A DNA stretch of 43,233 nucleotides, taken from CAIYHK01 sp964638795 (GTDB taxonomy: Bacteria; Actinomycetota; Acidimicrobiia; Acidimicrobiales; Ilumatobacteraceae). A model generated the notes under the pieces. It had not been told where the DNA came from. It did not search any database and saw nothing but the letters and a program-made list of their open reading frames with translations. Location: the NCBI GenBank assembly GCA_964638795.1, contig CAZXAX010000010.1, forward strand, positions 1-43,233, in the 5' to 3' direction. Shown here piece by piece: positions 33,449-42,478 of the stretch. Made by a program: the position numbers and the translations under genes. Each line of letters opens with the position of its first letter. Position 1 is the stretch's first letter.

Positions 33449-33888
33449 CAATTTGGGCAACGCCCAACAAGGTCCACGCGGTGATGGGTGATCTTGTATC
33501 CACTCTTTTCGGCAAGCGTGGCGAGGGTGGTGTCGAGTTGGTGTTCCAGTGACTCCGGCATATCAATATCCAACACCTCACCACAGCTTTCACACATGAT
33601 GTGGTGGTGGTGACGGCCGGTGATTGCATCGTCGAGCTCAAAACGCGCCCATTCGTCGGTGCCTTGCACGCGTGCCACGACACCCGCATTTGTGAGATCA
33701 GTGAGGTTGCGGTAAATCGAAGATTGTGACGCGGCTGGCATGGCTCGCATCAAATCAGGAATGCTCAGTGGTGCATTGGCATCTTCTAAAGCTTCAATCA
33801 AAGCGCGCCGATTTGATGTGTAGCGCAGCCCGATAACTGTGAGCTGCCTAGCTGCCACATCATGGACATCAAGGCGCTCGGTATTCAT
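33442..33888 (-). CDS. Fur-family metal-dependent regulator
   Basis: 148 residues. The N-terminal winged helix has RYTSNRRALIEAL then SQSSIYRNLTDLTNAGVV. The dimerisation half has RHHHHIMCESCGEVLDID and a final CPNC; the two CxxC pairs bind structural zinc, and the HHHH run is the regulatory metal site. Fur, Zur or a peroxide sensor cannot be told apart here. The ATG shares one base with the stop of the upstream gene (TAATG), so it is probably co-transcribed with it. Confidence 0.9.
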   Translation of the reverse strand: MNTERLDVHDVAARQLTVIGLRYTSNRRALIEALEDANAPLSIPDLMRAMPAASQSSIYRNLTDLTNAGVVARVQGTDEWARFELDDAITGRHHHHIMCESCGEVLDIDMPESLEHQLDTTLATLAEKSGYKITHHRVDLVGRCPNCQ

Positions 33889-34805
33889 TATTCGGTTATC
33901 CCCGTAAATGCATGGATCTTGATTCCTGAATCCATCACCATTCTGATCAAAGTGCTTGTTGGAAGTTCTTCCATGCCAGCGATGATCACGCCAGATTGCT
34001 TGATGAGTCCTTGGCCCAAACCCACTGCGAACACCGCAGAAACTACTCCGGCCACAGTGGCGAGGCGCTCCGCTACTCCAAGCACTTCAACGGTTCGTGC
34101 ACCGTCACGCACTCCACGGACTTCTACTCTTACACCACCGATTCCCCCTTCGGCGTGTGGAGGAAACAGCATCGGCAGCGTTGCGGTCATCCGATCACGA
34201 CGGGTTGCGGCGCGGCGTGCGCTGATGCGTTGCACCTCTGGGAACACACGGTGTAACAGCATGGGTTCTGCAAGATCTGCTCGATAACAATCGCGGGCCC
34301 CAATCGGTTCTGGAAACCAACACAGTTCGCGCCCGCTTCCTGCAGGGCGTTTAATCCACTCGCCATCTTGCAAGCCGGTAGCAAATCCGCGCAATGTTTT
34401 GTGGTGCCGGCGCGCACATGCCGGGCCACCAGTGCCATGAACTGCCACATGAATTTCATCAGCGGAATCAAATTGCGCAGCTAAGTGACGTGCCAGGAGC
34501 CCAGAGAGCCCAGGGACTGCTGTGGCACCAACCACCAAGGCAACGCCTTCTTTTCGTGCGTCTTTATCGAGTTCGATCAACTCTTCAATCTCGTCTGGCT
34601 CATCGGCAGTTGTAACAACGGAAATCCCGCGACCAATAAGGGTCTCGGCATCCTCGTGTTGCTCACCTCCGCGAGCCAAGATCGCCACATCACAAGAGCC
34701 AGTGTGATCGACGTCTTTCACCACATTGCACGTGATGTCAATGTCACGCAACACCTGCGCTGCACGGGCGCCAACGACGCCTTGACCGACTATCGCTACG
34801 TTCAC
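33888..34805 (-). CDS. Rossmann-fold protein, saccharopine-dehydrogenase-like
   Basis: 305 residues from the GTG at 34805; a TTG at 34829 would add 8 residues but overlaps the preceding gene more and has no support. The N-terminus NVAIVGQGVVGARAAQVL contains the GxGxxG nucleotide-binding motif. The later segment GATAVPGLSGLLARHLA, with HVAVHGTGGPACARRHHKTL following, resembles saccharopine dehydrogenase-type oxidoreductases. The substrate is unknown. The GTGA overlap with the microprotein gene and the TAATG overlap with fur point to one transcript. Confidence 0.6.
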   Translation of the reverse strand: MNVAIVGQGVVGARAAQVLRDIDITCNVVKDVDHTGSCDVAILARGGEQHEDAETLIGRGISVVTTADEPDEIEELIELDKDARKEGVALVVGATAVPGLSGLLARHLAAQFDSADEIHVAVHGTGGPACARRHHKTLRGFATGLQDGEWIKRPAGSGRELCWFPEPIGARDCYRADLAEPMLLHRVFPEVQRISARRAATRRDRMTATLPMLFPPHAEGGIGGVRVEVRGVRDGARTVEVLGVAERLATVAGVVSAVFAVGLGQGLIKQSGVIIAGMEELPTSTLIRMVMDSGIKIHAFTGITE

Positions 34806-34936
34806 TTTGGCGGGGTGATCTCGCGCCAACCACCCTGTTGCGGGGGCACACCACCTTTGCCCTTGATGCGCAACACAGCGGCGGTAATTCCGGCCAGAGA
34901 TAGAGCAAAGATTGCGCGTCGAAGAGTTTTGATCAT
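34802..34936 (-). CDS. 44-residue membrane microprotein
   Basis: 44 residues, missed by typical length cut-offs. It starts MIKTLRRAIFALSL, continues with a short hydrophobic helix (about 8-23) and ends with KGKGGVPPQQGGWREITPP. I recognise a conserved PPQxGGWRE end from short actinobacterial proteins, without a known role. Start ATG at 34936. Its TGA overlaps the next GTG by 4 bases, which is strong support that it is translated. Confidence 0.65.
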   Translation of the reverse strand: MIKTLRRAIFALSLAGITAAVLRIKGKGGVPPQQGGWREITPPK

Positions 34937-34985
34937 GGTGTCCTCAGTTTCGGAATCCAAAATACAGCATCATCTGCCGGTTGGG

Positions 34986-35738
34986 TCATTTGGAAATCGG
35001 CTCACGAAGGTGAACCGGTACAACCTTTGATTTCCTGCGGACACCAATGTTCAACACTTCAACAAACACCGAGAAAGTCATTGCGGTATATACGTAACCC
35101 TTCGGAATCTTTTGCCCCAAACCTTCGGCGATAAGCGTGGTGCCGATCAAAAGCAAAAACGCCAGAGCCAGCATCTTGACCGAAGGATGTTTATTGACAA
35201 ATCCGTAAATCGCGCCCGAAGCGGCGAACATTATTCCCACCGCCACAACAATCGCTATGACCATTACCCACACGTAAGTGGTCATTCCAACAGCAGTAAT
35301 GACTGAGTCAACTGAGAAAACAAGGTCAAGGAGCATTACTTGCGCGATCACCGAAACAAATGTTGGTGCAACCTTGTTTGAAACTTCGCCTTCATCACCT
35401 TCGAGTTTGTGATGGATCTCACGCGTTGCTTTGAAGATCAAGAAAAATCCACCAGCTAAGAGAATTAAGTCTTTGCCACTGAATCCGATGGTGCCAACCG
35501 CAAAGAGTTCTTTTTTCAACGAGATGATCCAGCCAACACTCAACAAGAGCAGCACACGCATTCCACCAGCCACAAGAAGCCCTACGCGCCGTGCACGATC
35601 CTGGTCTTCGGTCGGCAGCTTGGAGGCAAGAATCGAGATAAAGATGACGTTGTCAACGCCAAGAACTACTTCGAGTGCGAGGAGCGTAACAAGGGCACTC
35701 CAGCCAGCGGGATCAGATAGCCATTCCACCGCGTACAC
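34986..35738 (-). CDS. TerC-family integral membrane protein
   Basis: 250 residues with about seven membrane helices. It has the TerC-type acidic residues inside helices: LLALEVVLGVDNVIFI (first repeat) and MLLDLVFSVDSVITAVG (second repeat). TerC proteins are linked to tellurite resistance and to metal (manganese) export during protein secretion. Exact role here is inferred. The GTG at 35738 was chosen because it begins the conserved first helix; a GTG three codons on is possible. It follows tRNA-Ile on the same strand with only 19 bases between, so co-transcription with the tRNA is possible. Confidence 0.92.
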   Translation of the reverse strand: MYAVEWLSDPAGWSALVTLLALEVVLGVDNVIFISILASKLPTEDQDRARRVGLLVAGGMRVLLLLSVGWIISLKKELFAVGTIGFSGKDLILLAGGFFLIFKATREIHHKLEGDEGEVSNKVAPTFVSVIAQVMLLDLVFSVDSVITAVGMTTYVWVMVIAIVVAVGIMFAASGAIYGFVNKHPSVKMLALAFLLLIGTTLIAEGLGQKIPKGYVYTAMTFSVFVEVLNIGVRRKSKVVPVHLREPISK

Positions 35739-35757
35739 GGTAGAGGAAGAATCAGCG

Positions 35758-35831
35758 TGGGGCTACCAAGAATCGAACTTGGGACCTCATCCTTATCAGG
35801 GATGCGCTCTAACCGACTGAGCTATAGCCCC
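35758..35831 (-). tRNA. tRNA-Ile (anticodon GAT)
   Basis: The minus-strand acceptor stem GGGGCTA/TAGCCCC is at 35825-35831 and 35759-35765. The anticodon stem CATCC/GGATG closes loop CTGATAA, giving GAT. Discriminator A, CCA not encoded. It follows gyrA and DUF3566 as in Mycobacterium (ileT). Confidence 0.96.
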
Positions 35832-35859
35832 CTTCAATAGGGAACTCTGACTTTATCGT

Positions 35860-36303
35860 TTAGGGGCCGTCGGTCTCAATCTGTCGCACAACGACCTCTT
35901 CTTCAAGCACGGTAACCCTTACGCCACCTACAAGATCGGCGATCAAGTTGAAGACGGTGGCAGCCAGAACAAGCAGGCCGGTGGCAAGAACCACCCAGAA
36001 CAAACCGAGAATCCAGAGTCCTCTGAACATCGAAGAGCCATCAAAGTTGAACGAATCCCAACCAAACGACTCAAGGAAGCGTTCAACATTGTCAACCGTG
36101 CCCGTTGCATTGGCGACATTCCAAAGCAGAATCGAGGCCACCAACACCACCAAATACAAGACAAAGTGAAATAGCAAAGCGATCTTGAACAGACTCCACG
36201 GGTCAATTTCGCGAATCACTCGGGTAACTCTGCGCACGCGCGGGCGGGGACCCGAAGGTGTTCTTTTCTCGGTCAGGGACTTGAGTCGATCGGCGAATGC
36301 CAC
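35860..36303 (-). CDS. DUF3566 membrane protein downstream of gyrA
   Basis: 147 residues. After a basic tail comes RVRRVTRVIREIDPWSLFKI, the DUF3566 start, then two membrane helices (about 38-60 and 92-118) and an acidic end. This protein lies after gyrA in many actinobacteria (Mtb Rv0007). Function unknown; a membrane or division role is often assumed. The ATG start lies 31 bases inside the end of the TadE-like gene. Confidence 0.92.
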   Translation of the reverse strand: MAFADRLKSLTEKRTPSGPRPRVRRVTRVIREIDPWSLFKIALLFHFVLYLVVLVASILLWNVANATGTVDNVERFLESFGWDSFNFDGSSMFRGLWILGLFWVVLATGLLVLAATVFNLIADLVGGVRVTVLEEEVVVRQIETDGP

Positions 36304-36668
36304 GCTTTGAGTGTAGAGAAGTCGACAACGGTGGCGTGGGCGGACGCTCTGATGCCCTTTATTTCCACCACAACCAACACGGTTTCGTCGGCAACGCGGT
36401 ACTCGACAATCTGTGCATTGTTCTGACTTGCGATTTCCTCAGCTGCATTGGCGCCCGATAGCGCACCTGCCAACGCTGCGGCTTCGGCTGCGATGTGTGC
36501 ACGCGCATCATCGGTCGCGATTACTCCAAGTTTCGCCGCCGCCACCGAAAATGCTGCTGCCAAACCAATGCCAAGTGCGCCAATTAGAGAAGCGCTGCCT
36601 TGATGTGCAAGATGATTATTCGTCGTCGGTCGAAAGAATCGGCGCAACAGAAGCAACCACCTGACCAT
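36273..36668 (-). CDS. TadE-like small membrane protein between gyrA and DUF3566
   Basis: 131 residues from the ATG at 36668. The hydrophobic segment QGSASLIGALGIGLAAAFSV (about 23-42), then DDARAHIAAEAAALAGA and NAAEEIASQNNAQIVEYRV, match the pattern of TadE-like proteins from helicase/secretion neighbourhoods (Rv3654c type): one membrane helix, an Ala-rich pilin-like helix, and an outer beta part. The first 53 bases overlap the gyrA end in another frame; no later start codon exists before the conserved part. The 3' end overlaps DUF3566 by 31 bases. Possibly a pseudopilin-like or secreted protein; function unknown. Confidence 0.55.
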   Translation of the reverse strand: MVRWLLLLRRFFRPTTNNHLAHQGSASLIGALGIGLAAAFSVAAAKLGVIATDDARAHIAAEAAALAGALSGANAAEEIASQNNAQIVEYRVADETVLVVVEIKGIRASAHATVVDFSTLKAWHSPIDSSP

Positions 36669-39054
36669 CGTCAAGGTTCATCACGCGAACACCAGTGGCA
36701 TCGCGTCCCTGGCTGCTGATCTCGCGCACGGCCATGCGAATAGTTACGCCGCCCGATGAGACTGCAACGATTTCATCGTCTATGCCGACCATGAAGGCGG
36801 CAACAACGAAACCCTTCTTACCTGTCAGCTTGATGCCAATAACTCCCTGGCCACCGCGTCCTTGGCGATTGAACTTGTCGACCTGGGTGCGCTTTCCATA
36901 TCCGGCGTCTGTGACAATCAGGATCGCGGTGTCATCTTTGGCTACATCCACCGACACCAGTTCATCGCCGGCGCGCAACTTCATGCCACGCACACCTGCG
37001 GCCGCGCGACCCATCGGCCGCACTTCGGTTTCGCTGAAACGAATGGTTTGACCTTTGCGGGACACCATGAAGATGTCTTCTTCGCCATTGGTCTCGATCA
37101 CGCGTACGAGTTCGTCTTTTGGTCGCAAGTTCAACGCGATCAGACCATCACGACGACTGGAGTCATAGGCATTGAATTCGGTTTTCTTCACCTGTCCTTG
37201 CTTAGTAGCGAAGAACAAGTAGCGCTCGCCATCAAAGGATCGGGTGTCAATGATTGCTTGGATGGTTTCACCGGCTTGTAGCGGCAAAAGATTCACGATT
37301 GGGATTCCCTTGGCGGTGCGCTCACGCTCTGGGATGTCCACTGCCCGCAAGCGATAAACGCGACCGCGGTTTGAGAAGAACAGCAAATAGGCGTGTGCGG
37401 TGGTGAAGATCACGTGCCGCACAACGTCTTCGGCTTTGAGTTTTGCTCCAGCTACTCCTCGGCCACCACGGCTTTGGGTGCGGAAAGAGTCCGCGGTAAC
37501 AGCCTTCACGTACTGGGCCTCGGTCATCACAATCACGAGCTCTTTGTCATCGACGAGATCTTCAATTCCCATCTCGCCGACATCATGAGTGAGTTTGCAC
37601 ACGCGCGGGGTTGCAAACTTCTCCTTGATCTCAGACAGCTCGTCTTTGATCACAGTGCGCAAGACGGTGTCCTTGGCAAGGATCTCTTCGAGTTCCTTGA
37701 TCCTCTTGTTGAGTTCCTCGATCTCAGATTCAAGATCAATTCGTGAAAGACGCGTGAGCTGGCGCAACTGCATGTCAAGGATGTCAATCGCCTGGCGTTC
37801 AGAGAACGTATACGGCTTCTTCATCAGAGTTTCTTTGGCTGCAGCAGCGTCATCACTCTTGCGGATCAATGCGATAATCGCATCAATCACATTCAGTGCC
37901 TTGATTCGACCTTCAAGGATGTGGGCACGATCTTTGGCTTTTTGCAGACGGAAGTTTGTGCGGCGAGTGATCACTTCGATCTGGTGACGCACATAGCCGT
38001 TCAGCATTCCGGAGAGATCGAGTGTGCGAGGTACGCCGTCTACTAGGGCGACCATGTTCACGGGGAAACTGGTCTGCAATTGCGTGAGCTTGTAGAGGTT
38101 GTTGAGAACCACGTTCGCGTTCGCATCGCGCTTCAGCGTGATAATCAAATTGGTCGCACCGCCCGAGGAGTTGTCATTCACATCAGCGATGCCATCGAGT
38201 TCACCGCCATCAACGAGTTCTTGAATACGCGCGGCAATTGATGAACAGCTCGCTTGGTACGGAAGTTCCGTGACCACAATCTGCATGCCGCCCTTGCGTG
38301 CCTCTTCAATCGAGCAGGTGGCGCGCATCTTGATGCTTCCGCGGCCCGTGCGGTAAGCGTCCATGATTCCTGCGCGACCGAGGATTGACCCACCAGTTGG
38401 AAAATCTGGGCCCTTGACGAAGTTCATGAGGTCTTCGTTCGTGGAATTTGGATTGTCGATTAGGTGGATGGTGGCGTCAATCACTTCGCCGAGGTTGTGT
38501 GGCGGGATGCTGGTGGCCATACCGACCGCGATTCCCTGCGAGCCATTGACCATCAAGTTCGGGAACCGCGCCGGCAATACACTTGGTTCCTCCGTGGTGC
38601 CGTCATAGTTCGGAATCAGGTCAACTGTGTCTTCATCGATGTCGGCCAACAGACGCATGGCAAGAGCATGGAGACGGGACTCGGTGTAGCGACTTGCAGC
38701 TGGCCCAAAGTCTGGCGAGCCGTAGTTGCCGTGGAAATCAATCAATGGATGACGCAACGAGAACGGCTGTGCCATTCGAACGAGCGCGTCATAAATCGCC
38801 GAGTCACCATGTGGGTGATAACGCGCCATGGTGTCGCCGGTGACACGTGCACATTTCACGAATGGCCGGTCCGGGCGGAAACCTTGCTGCTCCATGTCCC
38901 AGATGATGCGACGGTGTACGGGCTTTAGACCATCACGAACATCGGGCAGAGCGCGCGACATGATGACCGACATCGCGTAGTCAAGGAACGAGCGCTCCAT
39001 CTCGTCTTGGAGCGGAACTGGCTGGATCGCGTCTGTTGTTGGTGTATCGCTCAC
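36616..39054 (-). CDS. gyrA: DNA gyrase subunit A
   Basis: 812 residues, full length. The catalytic Tyr is in AASRYTESRL (family AAMRYTE; Met replaced by Ser). The quinolone-determining region reads HPHGDSAIYDALVRMAQ, with Ser at the E. coli Ser83 position and Asp at 87, i.e. no known resistance change. The C-terminal domain has the GyrA box (QSRGGRGVAG) needed for DNA wrapping, and the acidic tail is short. GTG start at 39054, with a GGAAAG ribosome site; 23 bases after gyrB. Confidence 0.98.
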   Translation of the reverse strand: MSDTPTTDAIQPVPLQDEMERSFLDYAMSVIMSRALPDVRDGLKPVHRRIIWDMEQQGFRPDRPFVKCARVTGDTMARYHPHGDSAIYDALVRMAQPFSLRHPLIDFHGNYGSPDFGPAASRYTESRLHALAMRLLADIDEDTVDLIPNYDGTTEEPSVLPARFPNLMVNGSQGIAVGMATSIPPHNLGEVIDATIHLIDNPNSTNEDLMNFVKGPDFPTGGSILGRAGIMDAYRTGRGSIKMRATCSIEEARKGGMQIVVTELPYQASCSSIAARIQELVDGGELDGIADVNDNSSGGATNLIITLKRDANANVVLNNLYKLTQLQTSFPVNMVALVDGVPRTLDLSGMLNGYVRHQIEVITRRTNFRLQKAKDRAHILEGRIKALNVIDAIIALIRKSDDAAAAKETLMKKPYTFSERQAIDILDMQLRQLTRLSRIDLESEIEELNKRIKELEEILAKDTVLRTVIKDELSEIKEKFATPRVCKLTHDVGEMGIEDLVDDKELVIVMTEAQYVKAVTADSFRTQSRGGRGVAGAKLKAEDVVRHVIFTTAHAYLLFFSNRGRVYRLRAVDIPERERTAKGIPIVNLLPLQAGETIQAIIDTRSFDGERYLFFATKQGQVKKTEFNAYDSSRRDGLIALNLRPKDELVRVIETNGEEDIFMVSRKGQTIRFSETEVRPMGRAAAGVRGMKLRAGDELVSVDVAKDDTAILIVTDAGYGKRTQVDKFNRQGRGGQGVIGIKLTGKKGFVVAAFMVGIDDEIVAVSSGGVTIRMAVREISSQGRDATGVRVMNLDDGQVVASVAPILSTDDE

Positions 39055-39077
39055 GGTGCTGTCTTTCCGTCCATCAA

Positions 39078-41045
39078 TCAGAAGTCAAGGTTGCGCACAT
39101 CGCGTGCGTTTGTCTGGATGAAGTTCTTGCGGCTTTCAACGTCGTCGCCCATCAACACACTCATCACTTCGTCAGCGAGAGCTGCTTCTTCAACGGTGAC
39201 CTGCAAAAGTGTGCGGGTGTTTGGGTCCATCGTGGTGGACCTGAGTTCTTCCCAGTCCATTTCACCAAGGCCCTTGAGGCGCTGGAATTCCTTGCGGTGG
39301 TTTGGGTTCTCTGTGAGGAATGCGGTCTTTGCGAGGTCGTCCTTCAGATAGATCTTTTGCTTACCAACTTCAGTTGAATAAAGCGGCGGCTGTGCGATGT
39401 ACACATAACCGGCTTCGACCATGGGGCGCATCTGCCGATAAAAGAACGTAAGTAACAACGTGCGGATGTGGCTGCCATCGACATCAGCGTCGGCGAGTGC
39501 AATCACCTTGTGGTAGCGCGCTTTGCCAGCATCGAACTCTTCGCCCACACCGCCACCAATTGCAGTGATCAACGCCTGGATCTCGTTGTTCTTCAGCATC
39601 TTGTCGAGGCGCGCGCGTTCAACGTTCAGGATCTTGCCGCGAATCGGCAAGATTGCCTGCACTCGCGGATCACGTGCGTCTACGGCGGTGCCGCCTGCGG
39701 AGTCACCTTCAACGATGAAGAGTTCGCTCTCTTCGGCCTTGCCACTCGAACAATCCTTCAGTTTGTCGGGCATTCCCGCACCTGAAAGTGCAGTCTTGCG
39801 GCGCACTGCGTTACGAGCATTTTTTGCGGCGAGCCGCGCTTGCGCTGCAGCGATTGCCTTCTTCACTACCTTGTTGGCTTCGGTTGGATTTTCTTCGAAC
39901 CATTCTTCAAGGCACTTGTTGGTTGCTTTCTGGACGAATGAGCGGGCGGGCACATTGCCCAACTTGGCTTTGGTTTGGCCTTCGAACTGTGGTTCGCGGA
40001 GCTTGACGGCAACGATTGCGGTCAGCCCTTCACGAATGTCCTCACCGAGAAGGTTGTCGTCTTTTTCCTTTAACAGGGCTTTTCCGCGCGCGTACTTGTT
40101 GGCAACTGAAGTAAGAGCAGTCTTGAATCCTTCAACATGCATGCCACCCTCGGTAGTACTAATGCCGTTGGCATAACCGTGGATGCCTTCGTAGTAACCG
40201 GTGTTCCACTGCAATGCGATGTCAAGGGTCATGCCCTCGTCTTCATCTTCATCTTCGTATGACGCGACCTTGGCAAACAATGCTTCTTTTGAAGCATTCA
40301 AGTGCTTAACGAAATCAACGATGCCGCCCTTGTACTGATAAGTGATGGTTTGCTCTTTGCCTTCGCGCGCATCAGTGAACTCAATCTCAAGGCCTTTGTT
40401 CAAAAACGCCATCGTCTGCAACCGCTCAGTGACGGTACGCGCCACGAACTCAACACCTTCGGCTTGGAAAATGGTTGGGTCTGGCCAGAATTGAATCGTG
40501 GTGCCGGTGGTGCGACCACGCCCTGGGGTTTTGCCTGACTTGCCGAGCTTGCCCTTGGGTTTGCCGCCATCGACGAATTCTTGGCTGTAACGGTCGCCGT
40601 CGCGATCAATCTCGACCAGCACACGCTTGGAGAGGGCATTAACCACGCTCACGCCCACACCATGGAGGCCGCCTGAAACCTTGTAACCCTCGCCGCCGAA
40701 CTTGCCGCCGGCGTGCAACACCGTGAGCACCACTTCGGCTGCACTCTTGCCCTTGTGGGGGCCCGAGGGGTACGGATCTACTGGAATTCCGCGGCCGTTG
40801 TCTTCAACTTTGCAACTGCCGTCGTTTTCCAGGGTGACGCTGATCTTGGTGCAGAATCCCGCCATCGCCTCGTCGACAGAGTTGTCCACGACTTCCCAAA
40901 TGAGGTGGTGCAGGCCCGCCAGACCAGTCGATCCGATGTACATGCCGGGGCGTTTGCGCACCGGATCTAGACCTTCAAGAACCTGGATGTCTTTCGCGCC
41001 GTAGTCGGCCGTTGGCTTTGTTGACTTCGACTCCGTCTTTGCCAC
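39078..41045 (-). CDS. gyrB: DNA gyrase subunit B
   Basis: 655 residues, without the insert of proteobacterial GyrB. The ATPase domain has VDNSVDEAMAG and VEDNGRGIPVDP, then a lid and GGLHGVGVSVVNAL. The toprim domain has EGDSAGG and LADADVDGSHIRTLLLTFF. Together with GyrA it introduces negative supercoils using ATP. GTG start with an AAGGAA ribosome site; 36 bases after dciA. Confidence 0.98.
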   Translation of the reverse strand: MAKTESKSTKPTADYGAKDIQVLEGLDPVRKRPGMYIGSTGLAGLHHLIWEVVDNSVDEAMAGFCTKISVTLENDGSCKVEDNGRGIPVDPYPSGPHKGKSAAEVVLTVLHAGGKFGGEGYKVSGGLHGVGVSVVNALSKRVLVEIDRDGDRYSQEFVDGGKPKGKLGKSGKTPGRGRTTGTTIQFWPDPTIFQAEGVEFVARTVTERLQTMAFLNKGLEIEFTDAREGKEQTITYQYKGGIVDFVKHLNASKEALFAKVASYEDEDEDEGMTLDIALQWNTGYYEGIHGYANGISTTEGGMHVEGFKTALTSVANKYARGKALLKEKDDNLLGEDIREGLTAIVAVKLREPQFEGQTKAKLGNVPARSFVQKATNKCLEEWFEENPTEANKVVKKAIAAAQARLAAKNARNAVRRKTALSGAGMPDKLKDCSSGKAEESELFIVEGDSAGGTAVDARDPRVQAILPIRGKILNVERARLDKMLKNNEIQALITAIGGGVGEEFDAGKARYHKVIALADADVDGSHIRTLLLTFFYRQMRPMVEAGYVYIAQPPLYSTEVGKQKIYLKDDLAKTAFLTENPNHRKEFQRLKGLGEMDWEELRSTTMDPNTRTLLQVTVEEAALADEVMSVLMGDDVESRKNFIQTNARDVRNLDF

Positions 41046-41081
41046 TTCGTTCCTTATGAGGGTTTTCGTACGTCTAGAAGT

Positions 41082-41381
41082 CTACCGATGACGACGCACC
41101 CGAACTTCGACACTGACGATTTCACTGCCTGTTTCTTCGAGAATTCTTTGCCGAATTGTGGACTCCAAAAAGCCCACTTGTGTCGCCCAACTTGACTCTG
41201 AGACTTCGACAACCAGGGTCTGGTTTTCGATCCGAACTGGAGTGACATTTGCAGCCACCGAAGCACCGACGATCTCCTCCCACTTACCGAACACGCCACC
41301 AACTTGTTCGCGATCGCCTGCTTGCAGGCGACGCATGAGGTCATCTAGGTCGGAAGAGATTGGTTTCGGGTCGTCGCTCAT
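41082..41381 (-). CDS. dciA: DciA (DUF721), replicative helicase loader
   Basis: 99 residues. The KH-like DUF721 fold is visible in VFGKWEEIVGASVAANVTPVRIENQTLVVEV and SSWATQVGFLESTI. DciA loads or recruits DnaB-type helicase at the origin in bacteria without DnaC or DnaI. Located between recF and gyrB as in Mycobacterium (Rv0004). Its ATG overlaps the recF stop (ATGA). Confidence 0.93.
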   Translation of the reverse strand: MSDDPKPISSDLDDLMRRLQAGDREQVGGVFGKWEEIVGASVAANVTPVRIENQTLVVEVSESSWATQVGFLESTIRQRILEETGSEIVSVEVRVRRHR

Positions 41382-42460
41382 GATTCCACCACTTCACCTG
41401 CGGCGATGCGCACGATTGCATCGGGTTTGGTCTCCTCAGGAACTCCACTTGCAGATGTGATAATCACCTGCCCCGGAGGAAGATTTGCGATCAGGGCATT
41501 GGCCCGATCGGGGTCCAACTCTGACAACACATCATCCAATACAAGGATCGGCACACTGCCCACGGACTCAGCCACCATGCGATGAATCGCGAGGCGCAGT
41601 GCAAGCACCAGCGAGCGCTGCTCGCCTTGGGACGCATGGAATCGCGCGGTAAGGCCATTGATTGAAATCTCGACGTCATCACGGTGCGGGCCCACGGTGG
41701 ACACGCCTCGGCGAATGTCGTCATTGCGTGATTCGGCGAGCGCATGCGCCAAACCGCGCGACCGCCAATCGGGTTCGTATCGCAATTCAACTGCGCTGTG
41801 GCGTTCTGCGAGTTGGTCGTATGCGTTAGGCACTTCGGTGTTCAGTCGCGCGATTAACGACGCGCGTTCCTCCCCCATCACCGTGCCCGCTGCCACCAAC
41901 TTTTCGTCCCAGACATCAAGAGTCAGTGCCACATCTTCGGTGAGCCTGCCACCCGCTTGCTTAAGTAACACATTGCGTTGACGGATCACTCGATCGACTT
42001 CTGTACGGGTCGCATCAAATCGTGAATCAATTGCGACCAGTGCATCATCAATCAAATCTCTACGTAACGCTGGGCCGTCTTTGACAATCGCGAGATCATC
42101 AGGAGAAAACACTGTGGCGCGCAAGACGCCAAGGAGATCGCGGGTTCTGCGCAGTGTTTGTTTGTTCACCAAAACACGATTACGCCCATTCAGATTTATC
42201 TCGGCTTCAATCAGGAGTTCGCGCCCATCATCGTGAACGACGTCGGCACGAATGACGGCTTTATCAGTGCCGATTCGCACCAAGGCTTCATTGGGAACAC
42301 CACGAAAGCTGTGCAAGCAGGACAGATACGCAATTGACTCTGCAAGGCTGGTTTTGCCCTGACCGTTCTTCCCAAGAATTGCAGTGGTGCCGCGCGAGAA
42401 GTTGAGATTCGCGGATTCGTAATTGCGAAAGTTGGTCAGTTCTACGCGCCGAACAAACAC
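41378..42460 (-). CDS. recF: DNA replication and repair protein RecF
   Basis: 360 residues. The Walker A motif is AILGKNGQGKTSLAE (about 30-44), and Walker B with the signature part reads PILVLDDVLSELD (about 310). RecF is an SMC-like ATPase that helps load RecA at stalled or gapped forks. GTG start; 18 bases after dnaN. Confidence 0.96.
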   Translation of the reverse strand: MFVRRVELTNFRNYESANLNFSRGTTAILGKNGQGKTSLAESIAYLSCLHSFRGVPNEALVRIGTDKAVIRADVVHDDGRELLIEAEINLNGRNRVLVNKQTLRRTRDLLGVLRATVFSPDDLAIVKDGPALRRDLIDDALVAIDSRFDATRTEVDRVIRQRNVLLKQAGGRLTEDVALTLDVWDEKLVAAGTVMGEERASLIARLNTEVPNAYDQLAERHSAVELRYEPDWRSRGLAHALAESRNDDIRRGVSTVGPHRDDVEISINGLTARFHASQGEQRSLVLALRLAIHRMVAESVGSVPILVLDDVLSELDPDRANALIANLPPGQVIITSASGVPEETKPDAIVRIAAGEVVES

Positions 42461-42478
42461 TTCGTCGTCACTTGATGA

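Noticed and set aside
39523..40176. 217-residue open frame on the plus strand
   Set aside because: Antisense to gyrB. Its Ser- and Pro-rich composition is typical of a shadow frame.
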